DNA of 64,000 nucleotides from Fluviicola sp. (GTDB taxonomy: Bacteria; Bacteroidota; Bacteroidia; Flavobacteriales_D; Crocinitomicaceae): NCBI RefSeq assembly GCF_039596395.1, contig NZ_JBCNJT010000004.1:124001-188000 (forward strand), in the 5' to 3' direction. Position 1 is the stretch's first letter, and every line of letters starts with the position of its first letter. Of the stretch, positions 41,342 through 51,242 are shown piece after piece. The position numbers and the translations under genes are program-made. The notes beneath the pieces were generated by a model. It was not told the origin of the DNA, ran no database searches, and saw nothing but the letters and a program-made list of their open reading frames with translations.

Positions 41342-43624
41342 ATGCGTAATCTCAGAAATCTCTTGTTTTACATTCTTACCATCGGTGGTTTCGCCGCTTT
41401 AATTTTCGGAATTATTCAATGGGGAAAACCCCTGGAAGCCTCAAAAGTTACAACTGTCATCAAACCGGAGGTAACTGCTTCTACCTGGCAACAATTTACA
41501 GAGACGTATTATCACAATCTGACTCACCCGCTTGCAATCTTGCTTTTGCAAATCGTTACGATCATTGTTGTTGCACGAATCTTCGGATTCTTTTGCAGAA
41601 AGATCGGGCAGCCGTCCGTAATCGGAGAAATTGCAGCTGGTATCTTCCTGGGACCATCTTTTATTGGCATGTATTTTCCGGATTTTACCCATTTTGTATT
41701 CCCGGATAAATCCATGGACAATCTGAAATTCCTGAGCCAAATCGGTTTGATCCTCTTCATGTTCGTGGTAGGAATGGAATTAGAACTGAAAACACTTAAA
41801 AACAAAGCAAACGATGCCGTTGTAATCAGTCATGCAAGCATTATTTTTCCTTTCACATTAGGCGTAGGGCTCGCTTATCTGCTTTATTCGGAATTCGCTC
41901 CGGCAAACATAAACTTTCTCTCATTCGCATTATTCATCGGGATCTCCATGAGTATCACTGCTTTTCCCGTATTGGCAAGAATTGTACAGGAACGCGGATT
42001 AACCAAAACCCGTTTGGGATCTATTGTCATTACCTGTGCTGCAGCTGATGATATCACGGCATGGTGTATTTTAGCAGCTGTAATCGCAATCGTAAAAGCA
42101 GGTTCGGTTCTAAGCGCTATTTACATTATCATCATGGCTGTTGCCTATGTTTTCGTCATGTTGAAAATCGTGCAGCCATTCTTAAAACGCTTAGGAGATA
42201 AACATTCCAATAAGGAAAGCTTGAGCAAACCGGTAGTCGCTATTTTCTTCATTACCCTGCTGGTTTCTGCTTTTGCAACGGAAGTAATTGGAATCCATGC
42301 ACTGTTCGGTGCGTTCCTGGCCGGTGTTATCATGCCTTCCAACATGAATTTCAGGACCATATTTATTGAAAAAATAGAAGATGTTGCCATTTTACTGCTG
42401 CTCCCGCTCTTCTTTGTATTTACAGGCCTCAGAACACAAATCGGTTTATTGGATGACTGGCACTTGTGGACTATTGCACTATTGATTATTGCGGTAGCAA
42501 CTGTCGGGAAATTCGTTGGATCTGCTTTTGCTGCCAAATTCGTCGGGCAATCCTGGAGAGACAGCTTAATTATAGGAGCTTTGATGAATACCCGCGGACT
42601 GATGGAATTGATCGTTCTTAATATCGGGTATGATTTGGGAGTACTCTCCGATGAGATTTTTGCCATGTTGGTGATCATGGCATTGGTGACCACATTCATG
42701 ACCGGCCCGTTCCTGGACTTGATCAATAAATTTATACCCGAAAAGAAAACAGCAGAAGAAATCCAGGACAGCCAGAAGCTTTCAACGAAATATTCGATCC
42801 TGCTTTCCTTCGGAAGCCCGGAAAGAGGAAGAACCCTGCTGCGACTCGCTAACAGTCTTATTCGTAAATCCCCGGAAAATGCAAATATCACTGCATTGCA
42901 CGTTTCTTTGAGTAACGACCTGAACCAGTTCAATGCAGAGCAATACGAACGTGAGAGTTTCGCTCCGATCACCGAAGAATCCAACAAATTACACCAGCCC
43001 GTGGTAACTTTATTCAAACCGACAGTAGACATTGATAAGGAAATTACGGATACTTCCAATACGGGAAATTTCGACCTGTTATTGATCGGTATCGGAAGCT
43101 CTGTCTTCGAAGGCTCTTTATTGGGAAGAATTCTGGGATTCACCACCAAGTTGATCAACCCGGAACGCTTATACGAAACAATTACCGGGAAAGAACCTTT
43201 GTTCGAGAACACGGTTTTTGATGAGCGTACACGTCAATTGATCAAAAATGCCAAATTGCCTGTTGGAATTGTGATTGATAAAGAACTGGATAAGGTAGAA
43301 AATGTATTCCTTCCTATTTTCTCCATTCACGACAGTTTCCTGTTGGTTTACGCCCAAAAACTAATCCATCACAGCGATGCGCGGGTAACGATCATTGATT
43401 CTTCGGGGATTGTAAAAACACACCCGGAACTGAAAGAATCGATCCGGATGATCGAACAGGTTGCGCCGAACCACATTTCGCTGCAAACCGAACCGCGCCT
43501 GGATAAAGAATTTATGCATCAGCAAGACTTGATGCTTATCAGTCACGACAGCTGGAAAAAAGCAGTAGAAACACAAAGCCTGTGGCTCACAAATACCCCT
43601 TCAGTGCTTATTCTAAAACCATAA
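41342..43624 (+). CDS. CPA2 cation/proton antiporter 1 with C-terminal stress-protein-like domain
   Basis: The 760-residue protein has an extra N-terminal TM segment, then about twelve TMs of the Kef/NapA-type exchanger (VIGEIAAGIFLGPSFIGMYF, then ITAFPVLARIVQERGLTKTRLG, CAAADDITAWCILA with an Asp pair, and VIGIHALFGAFLAGV). The C-terminal ~300 residues look like a universal-stress-protein-type fold (LLSFGSPERGRTLLRLANSL; LLLIGIGSSVFEGSLLG) rather than RCK/TrkA. Ion (K+ or Na+) is unknown. Confidence 0.85.
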   Translation: MRNLRNLLFYILTIGGFAALIFGIIQWGKPLEASKVTTVIKPEVTASTWQQFTETYYHNLTHPLAILLLQIVTIIVVARIFGFFCRKIGQPSVIGEIAAGIFLGPSFIGMYFPDFTHFVFPDKSMDNLKFLSQIGLILFMFVVGMELELKTLKNKANDAVVISHASIIFPFTLGVGLAYLLYSEFAPANINFLSFALFIGISMSITAFPVLARIVQERGLTKTRLGSIVITCAAADDITAWCILAAVIAIVKAGSVLSAIYIIIMAVAYVFVMLKIVQPFLKRLGDKHSNKESLSKPVVAIFFITLLVSAFATEVIGIHALFGAFLAGVIMPSNMNFRTIFIEKIEDVAILLLLPLFFVFTGLRTQIGLLDDWHLWTIALLIIAVATVGKFVGSAFAAKFVGQSWRDSLIIGALMNTRGLMELIVLNIGYDLGVLSDEIFAMLVIMALVTTFMTGPFLDLINKFIPEKKTAEEIQDSQKLSTKYSILLSFGSPERGRTLLRLANSLIRKSPENANITALHVSLSNDLNQFNAEQYERESFAPITEESNKLHQPVVTLFKPTVDIDKEITDTSNTGNFDLLLIGIGSSVFEGSLLGRILGFTTKLINPERLYETITGKEPLFENTVFDERTRQLIKNAKLPVGIVIDKELDKVENVFLPIFSIHDSFLLVYAQKLIHHSDARVTIIDSSGIVKTHPELKESIRMIEQVAPNHISLQTEPRLDKEFMHQQDLMLISHDSWKKAVETQSLWLTNTPSVLILKP

Positions 43625-43674
43625 TTGATTTTTAGAGGGATCAATCGAATAGGTTCTGCGGGGTATTTATCATT

Positions 43675-43713
43675 AAAAAAAGTCCCATCCGTCAATGACA
43701 GATGGGACTTTTT
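43675..43713. terminator. Bidirectional terminator between antiporter 1 and the DUF4476 gene
   Basis: AAAAAAGTCCCATC pairs with GATGGGACTTTTT around an 11-nt loop, with A and T tracts on both sides. Confidence 0.88.
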
Positions 43714-43733
43714 AATTCGGTAAAAACCAGTTT

Positions 43734-44720
43734 TTATCTTCTGAATCCGTTTGTATATTCATTCAATTCCTCAATGCTGGACTCGAATTTGAAAGCGTCG
43801 TTCAATTGGTAGTAATTTCCGATATCGTATGTATATCCGTATGCATATTTAGCCAAATCCAAACGCGTATCTTCAAAGCTGAACAACATCATCAGGCGTT
43901 TTACCTGGTTGCTGGTCATACAATTGGTGCTGATTACTTGTTTCGACATCGTCAATTTGGAATCATCAAACCCTTTAGATTCAATGGATCTCACCACTTC
44001 GTTGAAACGGTTTTCAGTCATCGGGTAACCGTTGCATCCTACATTTCCGTTGTAACCAGGCATTACGTAACCGGATTGAACAGTTCCTACATTTCCTGAC
44101 TGAACAGTACCAACGTTACCGGAAGTAGTTGTGGTCGTTGTGGAATAAGTAGTTGTTGTACTTTGGGTTTGAGTATTCATCCCTGTTTCGTTCACATTGA
44201 TGTTCATGTTGATGTTTGCTCCACCGGTCATCGGGTCGCTGACATTGATTCCCACGTTCATCTGGTCGGTAGTTCCCGGATTTGTTGTTGTATTGGAAAT
44301 AACCGTTGTTTGAGTTACCGTCGTAGCCGGAAGAGGTGTATCGTGATAAACAATTACGTTCTGACCACCTATTGGTCTCGGTGCCTGAGCAATCGGAACT
44401 TCGCTCATCCATCTCAAAACGATTTCTCCTTTGTTGTTGCTTTTGATAGAGTAGGTTGTCTCTGTCCCCTGGTTGAAATTCAGGGTCTTGTCAATATCCG
44501 GAGTGATTCCATCTGTAAATTTCACTTTTACCTTGTAGTAAGGCTGGATCAGGTTCGTAACACGTACGTTCGTTTCCGGATTCGGGTTTTGCTGAATTCC
44601 ATTCAAAATAACATAGAATTGCTGTCCTTGCTCTGAGAAAAACACCAGGTTTGTGTTTTGTTGGGCAGTTGTCCATTGAGCAACGAATAATAACAGTAAG
44701 CAAGTAAAAAAATGTTTCAT
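43734..44720 (-). CDS. DUF4476 exported protein
   Basis: The 328-residue precursor has signal peptide MKHFFTCLLLLFVAQWTTAQ. The N-terminal ~100 residues are a β-sandwich of unknown type (VFFSEQGQQFYVILNGIQQNP). A low-complexity Thr/Asn/Gly region (~130-215) includes near-repeats of NVGTVQSG. The last ~95 residues are a DUF4476 domain (MTENRFNEVVRSIESKGFDD, ending ELNEYTNGFRR). It is divergent from antiporter 2. Function unknown. Confidence 0.82.
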   Translation of the reverse strand: MKHFFTCLLLLFVAQWTTAQQNTNLVFFSEQGQQFYVILNGIQQNPNPETNVRVTNLIQPYYKVKVKFTDGITPDIDKTLNFNQGTETTYSIKSNNKGEIVLRWMSEVPIAQAPRPIGGQNVIVYHDTPLPATTVTQTTVISNTTTNPGTTDQMNVGINVSDPMTGGANINMNINVNETGMNTQTQSTTTTYSTTTTTTSGNVGTVQSGNVGTVQSGYVMPGYNGNVGCNGYPMTENRFNEVVRSIESKGFDDSKLTMSKQVISTNCMTSNQVKRLMMLFSFEDTRLDLAKYAYGYTYDIGNYYQLNDAFKFESSIEELNEYTNGFRR

Positions 44721-44846
44721 GAGGTAATATTTAAATTTGAAAGTCCTTTTTCAAAAACGATGCCAAAGCTACGACTACTTCCCTTCAAAAAAAAAGATTT
44801 TTTTCATCTCGCTCAGTAATAATCCCTTTTCATCAGAAATTGCGAT

Positions 44847-44854
44847 TACTTTTG
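44847..44854 (+). promoter_or_regulatory. -7 element of antiporter gene 2
   Basis: TACTTTTG lies 19 bp before the ATG at 44874. The 44721-44846 region also serves the divergent DUF4476 gene. Confidence 0.5.
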
Positions 44855-44873
44855 TTGCAGATATTCCAAAAGG

Positions 44874-47054
44874 ATGAACGGGTTATTTGAACAATTTTCC
44901 AAAGAATTCCAAAACCTCATCGGTGAGTTTAAATTGCCTTTGGAAAATCCTATCCTTACTTTTTCATTGCTTTTGCTGATTATTCTTTTTTCTCCGATTA
45001 TTTTGAGAAGAATCAAGATTCCTGCGCTGATCGGTTTGATTATCTCCGGGGTAATCATCGGTCCGAACGGTTTTCAGTTAATCTCGGAAGCAAATATGAA
45101 AACAGGCTTTGTAAACATGTTTGCCCGCATCGGTTTGCTTTACATCATGTTCATGGCCGGTCTGGAACTCGATATGCAGGAATTCAGACGCTACCGCAAC
45201 AAGTCGCTTGCTTTCGGCGCATTGACTTTTTTCATTCCGCTCCTGTTGGGATATCCGACCTGCAGATATGCTTTGGGACTGAATGAAATGGCGAGTTTAT
45301 TGACTGCAAGCATGTTTGCCACCCATACATTGGTCGCCTACCCGATTGTTTCCAAATTCGGTATTTCGAAAATGGAAGCTGTTGCTATTGCCATTGGAGG
45401 AACCATTCTCACGGACACAGCGGTTTTAATCATCCTGGCAGTTATTTCAGGATCCGATCATGGAGTCATCAATACGAGCGTATTGGTGCATTTAGGTATT
45501 ACACTTTCCATTTTCAGCCTGATCATGTTTTGGGGAGTTCCCAAAATTTCGCGCTGGTTCCTCAGTAAACTGGAATCTGAAAAATCTTCCCAGTTCATTT
45601 ACGTTTTATCGATCCTTTTCTTCGCTGCATTCCTGGCGGAAGTTGCCGGAATCGAAGGAATCATCGGCGCTTTCGTTGCCGGATTGGTCATGAACCGCCT
45701 CATTCCCCACTCTTCTACTTTGATGAACCGGATTGAGTTCATCGGGAATGCCCTGTTCATTCCTTTTTTCCTGATCTCAATCGGAATGGTTGTGAATGTA
45801 AAGGCCCTGGCAAACGAACCCTGGGCATGGGCAGTTGCCGGAATCCTGAGTACTTTTGCGATCTTCAGCAAGTTTTTGGCTGCGCTCATCACTCAGCTGA
45901 TCTTCAAAATGAATCGCCCGGAACGACAGGTCATATTCGGACTAAGTACTGCACACGCTGCTGCTACATTAGCTGTAATCAATGTGGGGTACAACATGAA
46001 AATCCTGGACATTGAGATCGTGAACGGAACCGTAATCCTGATCCTGATTACCAGTATGACCGCTTCTTTCGTGACCGAAAATGCCGGGAAGAAATTGCGG
46101 ATTTCCCAAACGAAAAACGAACCGCTGGAAGGGCCTTCCATGCGCAGCCAGCACGTTTTGGTAGCCGCCAATGAGTTGAGAGGAAACGAAGCCTTGCTGG
46201 ATTTTTCCGTTTTGATCACCGACAGAACGGTTATGAACCCTATTTCTGTAGTCAGCGTACTGGAAAATGACGAAGAAGCAGAAATGCGAATCCGCCGTTC
46301 CCGGAAGCACATCGATGATTTCATTACGCACTACAACAGCGGCGAGATCAATGTTCACGCCATGGCAACGATCGATCACAATTTATCGAGCGGAATCTCA
46401 CGTGTTTCCAAAGAATTGGTAGCCGATATTGTACTCATCAATGACAACTCCAAAATCAACCTGCTCAAAAGATTGATTGGTGACGATCGCGATCATTTAT
46501 TGAGTGTTTGTGAGAAAACCGTGTTCTTTTGTCTCTTCAACCATGCATTTGCAAGCTACCGGAAAATTGCCATCGTTTGCCCGGCTTATGCGGAATTGGA
46601 ACAGGATTGCAACCAATGGCTGGAACGCGTCATGCGTATTTCAAAAGAACTGAACGTAGACATGGACGTTTACAGCACCCGGGAAACTTTTGAGAAAGTA
46701 AAGGCTTACCGCACTTACCGTAAATTCAGTGCAGACCTGACACATTTCCAGATCGAATCTCCGGAAGACATGCTTGAAAAATTATCCGGTTTCAATGAAA
46801 ACCAATTGTTCATCTCTGTCTTTGCCCGTTCAGGATCCGTTTCTGCGTTCCCTGGTATGGAATCCTTGCCGCAACGTATGGAAAAAGAAAACAGCAACCT
46901 CGACCATATCTTCATTTACCCTTCTCAAAGTGCAGCGGATTTGTCCTACGCAGCTTATGACGACATGAGCGGAAGCCCGCTTGCAGCCGGTGTTGAAACC
47001 ATTCAGCGTTTATCCAAAGAAGTGGGCGGAATGTTTAAGAAGAATGAAGAATAA
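44874..47054 (+). CDS. CPA2 cation/proton antiporter 2 with C-terminal stress-protein-like domain
   Basis: The 726-residue protein has ~12 TMs (PALIGLIISGVIIGPNGFQL, then ATHTLVAYPIVSKFGISKMEA, IGGTILTDTAVLIILAV, EVAGIEGIIGAFVAGLVMNR). Its C-terminal ~320 residues are hydrophilic, with two α/β halves (HVLVAANELRGNEALLDFSV; KIAIVCPAYAELEQDCNQWL) that resemble paired USP domains. It is not close to antiporter 1 along its whole length but shares architecture. The small DUF4919 gene follows 17 bp downstream. Confidence 0.85.
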   Translation: MNGLFEQFSKEFQNLIGEFKLPLENPILTFSLLLLIILFSPIILRRIKIPALIGLIISGVIIGPNGFQLISEANMKTGFVNMFARIGLLYIMFMAGLELDMQEFRRYRNKSLAFGALTFFIPLLLGYPTCRYALGLNEMASLLTASMFATHTLVAYPIVSKFGISKMEAVAIAIGGTILTDTAVLIILAVISGSDHGVINTSVLVHLGITLSIFSLIMFWGVPKISRWFLSKLESEKSSQFIYVLSILFFAAFLAEVAGIEGIIGAFVAGLVMNRLIPHSSTLMNRIEFIGNALFIPFFLISIGMVVNVKALANEPWAWAVAGILSTFAIFSKFLAALITQLIFKMNRPERQVIFGLSTAHAAATLAVINVGYNMKILDIEIVNGTVILILITSMTASFVTENAGKKLRISQTKNEPLEGPSMRSQHVLVAANELRGNEALLDFSVLITDRTVMNPISVVSVLENDEEAEMRIRRSRKHIDDFITHYNSGEINVHAMATIDHNLSSGISRVSKELVADIVLINDNSKINLLKRLIGDDRDHLLSVCEKTVFFCLFNHAFASYRKIAIVCPAYAELEQDCNQWLERVMRISKELNVDMDVYSTRETFEKVKAYRTYRKFSADLTHFQIESPEDMLEKLSGFNENQLFISVFARSGSVSAFPGMESLPQRMEKENSNLDHIFIYPSQSAADLSYAAYDDMSGSPLAAGVETIQRLSKEVGGMFKKNEE

Positions 47055-47071
47055 CCGATAAATCAAATAGT

Positions 47072-47716
47072 ATGAAAAATCAATTTATCCTGCTTCTCCT
47101 ATTAATTATAAGTGCCACATCTTTCGGTCAAACTTCTAATGAAGTGATCATTCCTCCTTTCCAGGATAAGTATTCTGAATACGTAAAGAAACTTGAAGCC
47201 GGAGAAACAGCTATCAATTACCAGGATTTCCGTTTCAGTTTTATTGAAAGCGAACAATTCGTGGTAGCAAGTGGGAAATCAGAAGAAATGGACAGTCTCA
47301 AAAAAGAAATGACTGTTCAGATGAAGGCCTCCAATTCACCGGAAATTATCCGCATTACAAAGCAGATTTTGAGTATTGATTATACCGATATGATGGCTCA
47401 TAAGATTCTGAAACAGACTTATAAAATAATTGGAGACACCACTAATGCTGCCAGGTATAAAACAATCCAATTCGGGCTGTTAAATTCCATTGTGAAAAAT
47501 GGAGACGGTCAAACTTGCGCTACAGCCTGGCCGGTTATTCAGGTAAAGGAAGAATATTTCGTCCTTCAAATGGTTGATGCACAATTGCAGGAGCAAAGTG
47601 TCGATCGAAAAAACGGATTATGTGATCGAATGGAAGTGAAAGTGGAAGGCAAAAAGAAAACCTATTATTTCGAAATCACGAAAGTCTTCGAGGGATATAA
47701 GAAGCTTGGATTATAA
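47072..47716 (+). CDS. DUF4919 exported protein
   Basis: The 214-residue precursor has signal peptide MKNQFILLLLLIISATSFGQ. The mature protein has IPPFQDKYSEYVKKLEAGE, a helical TPR-like middle (IIRITKQILSIDYTDMMAHKILKQ), and NGDGQTCATAWPVIQVKEEYF, as in DUF4919. Function unknown. Its end overlaps the convergent YjbR-type gene by 6 bp. Confidence 0.8.
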   Translation: MKNQFILLLLLIISATSFGQTSNEVIIPPFQDKYSEYVKKLEAGETAINYQDFRFSFIESEQFVVASGKSEEMDSLKKEMTVQMKASNSPEIIRITKQILSIDYTDMMAHKILKQTYKIIGDTTNAARYKTIQFGLLNSIVKNGDGQTCATAWPVIQVKEEYFVLQMVDAQLQEQSVDRKNGLCDRMEVKVEGKKKTYYFEITKVFEGYKKLGL

Positions 47717-48043
47717 CTTCTCCACCAACTTCTTCGGCGCCACATTCGAATAGGAAGTTTTCACGATGTCTTTTAAAAAATCTTCTTCCACTTTTTCGAA
47801 ATAAACACGGGTCCACCCCTGCAAGCCCCATTTGTCGGGAGTCGGATGACAAGCACTTTCATCCCATTTGCAAAACAGGGACTGCTGCATAACGGTCAGT
47901 TTCACCACAAAAAATGCATTGGCCGGATTCACGGTCGCAAAAATTTTCTTCCGGACACGATAGGATACTTTATCGAAATGCGGTTCCGCCGTTGCTTCAG
48001 GCAGCGACAAGGCATATTCATTCAGAAGCGAAAAATTCGTCAT
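47711..48043 (-). CDS. MmcQ/YjbR-family protein
   Basis: A 110-residue protein with ALSLPEATAEPHFDKVSYRVRKKIFATV and WTRVYFEKVEEDFLKDIVKTSY, typical of the MmcQ/YjbR fold (DNA-binding-like double-wing fold of unknown role). Overlapping 3' ends with the plus-strand gene suggest no separate terminator. Confidence 0.85.
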   Translation of the reverse strand: MTNFSLLNEYALSLPEATAEPHFDKVSYRVRKKIFATVNPANAFFVVKLTVMQQSLFCKWDESACHPTPDKWGLQGWTRVYFEKVEEDFLKDIVKTSYSNVAPKKLVEKL

Positions 48044-48099
48044 CTACGAATATAAAAAGCGCATTCCGGAAATCCAATCTTTGATATCTTTAAGCTCAA

Positions 48100-48528
48100 A
48101 TGAACGAAGTCCTTCAACAGAAAATTGCAGAAACGCTTGCTCATATTTATCCGGAAAAGGATGAACAGGAACAGTTTGACGATGTTGTTTTTGACCTGGC
48201 GGAACAGTTGGCAGAACTAACCGGAAATGAAAATATCGCATCAAAGATTTATGAGCACTCCGACAGGAACGTTCAAAAACTGAGTATTCTTTTTGATATT
48301 CTCATTTGGTCCACTCCCGACAATGGGGCGGAATTGCTTCGGGAAACAAAGGAATGGTTTCTCCAAAATGATCCGGATAAACTGGAATTGGTACTCCATA
48401 TCACAAATGTCTATCCGTATCAGCCGGCTGGTGCGCTGGAAAAAAGACTGCTCGAGATTCGTTCCGATTTTCCGTCACTAAAAAAGCCCTGTGACTACTG
48501 GCTCGAAAGTATCCGGCAGAAACTATAA
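48100..48528 (+). CDS. Small acidic protein of unknown function
   Basis: This 142-residue helical protein contains ETLAHIYPEKDEQEQFDDVV, WSTPDNGAELLRETKEWFLQND and LVLHITNVYPYQPAGALEKRL. It has no signal or TM segment. I recognise no family. It may be a small effector-type or regulatory protein. Codon use matches neighbours and the frame is well defined. Confidence 0.6.
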   Translation: MNEVLQQKIAETLAHIYPEKDEQEQFDDVVFDLAEQLAELTGNENIASKIYEHSDRNVQKLSILFDILIWSTPDNGAELLRETKEWFLQNDPDKLELVLHITNVYPYQPAGALEKRLLEIRSDFPSLKKPCDYWLESIRQKL

Positions 48529-48592
48529 TTCATAAAAAATCCCGGCTTCAATAACGAAACCAGGATCCTATTTTCAATCGGTCAAAACACCA

Positions 48593-48952
48593 TTAATCAT
48601 GTTCAATGTGTTCCATTCCACCCGCTTTACAACAAGCCGGTAATTTTTCATACGCTGCCGGATCTGCTTTTACCTCATCCGCATTGTAACCAAGCGCCGA
48701 AAGTTGCTTCTTAATCTCATCCAATGTGATCACATCGTTTTTGAATTTCATAGTCAATTTTCGCGATTCCACATCTAATTCTGCGAATTTTACTCCTTTT
48801 GTATAATTCAACGCGCCTTCGATTCGTTCTTTGCATTCCCCGCATTCGGCACTCGTCATAATCACCACGGTTTCCACTTTTCCCGCTGGTTTCTGGCCAA
48901 ATGCAAAACTGCTTACAACTAGAAGGGCCAATATTAACAAACTATTTTTCAT
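48593..48952 (-). CDS. Periplasmic HMA-type metal-binding protein
   Basis: A 119-residue precursor with signal peptide MKNSLLILALLVVSSFAFGQ. The heavy-metal-associated fold has the pair Cys-Gly-Glu-Cys in MTSAECGECKERIEGAL, where other members have CxxC, and ends LPACCKAGGMEHIEHD, a second Cys/His metal site. It is the third gene of a minus-strand operon with the TonB receptor (24 bp apart). A metallochaperone role is inferred. Confidence 0.82.
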   Translation of the reverse strand: MKNSLLILALLVVSSFAFGQKPAGKVETVVIMTSAECGECKERIEGALNYTKGVKFAELDVESRKLTMKFKNDVITLDEIKKQLSALGYNADEVKADPAAYEKLPACCKAGGMEHIEHD

Positions 48953-48976
48953 CTGATTTTATTTGAAGTTAATTAT

Positions 48977-51193
48977 TTATTTCTTTTCTATTTTCCGCTT
49001 GATTTCATACCTGAATCCGGCGTAAACCACTGTTCCCATGACGGAAGCCCAAACGCGCGTAGCATCGAAAGTCGGGTCATACGGATTATCCGCACTGATG
49101 ATCGGGTTCTTTTGCCTGAAGTTAAACAAGTTTTCCCCGCCCACATACAAATCCCAACGTTTGAAATGACGCGTAATTTGTGCCAATCCAACCGGAACGA
49201 CTTTACTTTTCTCATTCGTTAAACGCGATCCGTCCGGCAAAGTCACATCCGGCAAACGCATCGGGCTATATACAGAAATCGTACCATCCACTTCCCATTT
49301 TTTGTTCCTGCTGGCAAAAGCCACATTGAACAATCCACGATGCTGCGGAATCATTACCTGCTGTCTCAAACTTCCGGCATAATCTGCTTTCACTTCCAGG
49401 AATTTGTAAGCCAAACGGAAAGTAATGGTTTTCCAGGGCATGAAGCTCAACTCGGTCTGAAAAGTACTGCTTCGGGAAACGTTTCGCTGGAACCCGAAGA
49501 AGATCGAATCCGTTGATTGTTCGCGATCAATGATCAATTGTTTCGTAAAACGTGCGTGGTAGAAATCGGCTGAAATACTCGCCGCACGGTTCCACCATCT
49601 CATGGTACGAATGACGGAAACTCCGGAATTCCAAACCTCTTCCTGTTCATTACTGCTGCTCACTACCCAGGTTTTGGATGTTGCCAGCAAGGAAGAATTG
49701 TCCATTACCACAGTCGGCAATCTCCAGGATTTCCCGGTTGTCAGGCGAATATCCGTAAACTCGTCAAGCGTATATTTTGCATGGACACGCGGTGAGAACT
49801 GGAATTTCTCTTTCTGGTCACTGAAAGCTGTTTGATAATCGGCCCGCATTCCCGCAACCAAAACCAGACGAGTTCCTGTATAGGTGTATTCAAAAAATGC
49901 TCCCGGTGTGATGACATTCCGGTTGAAGTTTACCGTATCGATGTGCTGCTGCAAATCCTGACTTACCGCTGAGAGTCCAGCCTTGTACTTGTGAGCCGTT
50001 GTCCCGATGATTCCGTCAAAAATCGCATTGATGTATCCGCGCAGTTCCCTTCCGCCGAAATCTCTCAGACCGTACAACCCGTCAGACTGGTGATACTTGA
50101 ACTGGTAAACGATCCCGAAACTCTGGTAGCGTTTATTCGGGAATAAAAACCCGGTTTTAGCAAAGAACTCCGCGTGCTGGTTCGTGGTTTCTGCACGGTA
50201 GCGATTTGCCATTCCGTACAATTGGCCACCCAGTCGCTGATCGTAATAAGCATTCACACCGAAGCGTGTTTCAAACTTCTTCCCGGTATATTCCCAGCGG
50301 TTCATAAAAGATCCGGATTTGCTCAAAGGGGCATCCCGGAATCCGTCCTTATTCCCGTCCCATTCGCTTTGCAGCGTGGAAACATGGGCAAAAGTTCCGG
50401 TACTCCATTTGTCGTTGATAATCTGCCCTCCGTGCACATTCAATTCGGCTCTTCCCAAACTGGAACCATAGCCATTGACAAAGAAACGCTGCATCGTCGT
50501 CGGTTTGCGAAACTCTACGTTGATTAGCCCGGCCATGGATTCATAGCCGTTTACAACAGAACCGGTTCCTTTCGTGATCTGGATCGATTCCACCCAGGTT
50601 CCCGGAACGGAATTCAACCCGAAACTGCTTTCCAAACCGGTCAGGAACGGAATATTCTCCATTTGCAATTGCGTGTACACGCCGTCCAATCCCAGTAACT
50701 GGATTTTTTTCGCTCCGGAAACCGCATCCGTGAAATTCACGTCCACTGTTGCATTTGTTTCAAAGGACTCCGATAAATTACAGCAGGCTGCTTTTTTCAA
50801 TTCTCCTTCCCCCAGGTTTTCGACTTGTAAAGGTTTCAAACGTGAAAAGGTTTTGGAATCCTGCTTGTATTCAACAACCACCTCATCGAGTTCGTCTACT
50901 TCAAAAAGAATGATTTCCAAACCGGAAAAGCGGTCATCTTTGGTAACAGTCACGGAATCCCGTTCGTAACCGGAAGCTGAGATGACCAAAACATCGGGTA
51001 GTTCTTTCGGTAAAACGAGCTCAAACCGCCCGTTATCTTCGCTATAGACATGCGTCTGAGCTTTTCTTAATTGTATTTTTGCTTGTTTAAGCGGGACTTT
51101 TCCCCCGTTCTTTATTCCAAAGACAATTCCCTGAAGCTGTGCCTGGGACTGTGAAAGGAAAAACAGGAAAAATCCGAATAAGATATATTTCAT
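48977..51193 (-). CDS. TonB-dependent receptor with carboxypeptidase-regulatory N-terminus (metal type)
   Basis: The 738-residue outer-membrane protein has signal peptide MKYILFGFFLFFLSQSQAQ. A regulatory β-domain (~20-110) is followed by the plug (~120-235; IQLLGLDGVYTQLQMENIPFL, then VESIQITKGTGSVVNGYESMAGLINVEF). The 22-strand-type barrel ends in an aromatic-basic tail. The plug holds a Cys pair (KKAACCNLSESF), which I take as a metal-handling feature. Flanked by HMA and HYC_CC_PP genes, it most likely imports a metal or metallophore; the metal is unknown. Confidence 0.85.
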   Translation of the reverse strand: MKYILFGFFLFFLSQSQAQLQGIVFGIKNGGKVPLKQAKIQLRKAQTHVYSEDNGRFELVLPKELPDVLVISASGYERDSVTVTKDDRFSGLEIILFEVDELDEVVVEYKQDSKTFSRLKPLQVENLGEGELKKAACCNLSESFETNATVDVNFTDAVSGAKKIQLLGLDGVYTQLQMENIPFLTGLESSFGLNSVPGTWVESIQITKGTGSVVNGYESMAGLINVEFRKPTTMQRFFVNGYGSSLGRAELNVHGGQIINDKWSTGTFAHVSTLQSEWDGNKDGFRDAPLSKSGSFMNRWEYTGKKFETRFGVNAYYDQRLGGQLYGMANRYRAETTNQHAEFFAKTGFLFPNKRYQSFGIVYQFKYHQSDGLYGLRDFGGRELRGYINAIFDGIIGTTAHKYKAGLSAVSQDLQQHIDTVNFNRNVITPGAFFEYTYTGTRLVLVAGMRADYQTAFSDQKEKFQFSPRVHAKYTLDEFTDIRLTTGKSWRLPTVVMDNSSLLATSKTWVVSSSNEQEEVWNSGVSVIRTMRWWNRAASISADFYHARFTKQLIIDREQSTDSIFFGFQRNVSRSSTFQTELSFMPWKTITFRLAYKFLEVKADYAGSLRQQVMIPQHRGLFNVAFASRNKKWEVDGTISVYSPMRLPDVTLPDGSRLTNEKSKVVPVGLAQITRHFKRWDLYVGGENLFNFRQKNPIISADNPYDPTFDATRVWASVMGTVVYAGFRYEIKRKIEKK

Positions 51194-51242
51194 TGTTTTT
51201 AACGTTATGTGTTACTTCACTTTTTTTACAAAAAGGAAGGAA

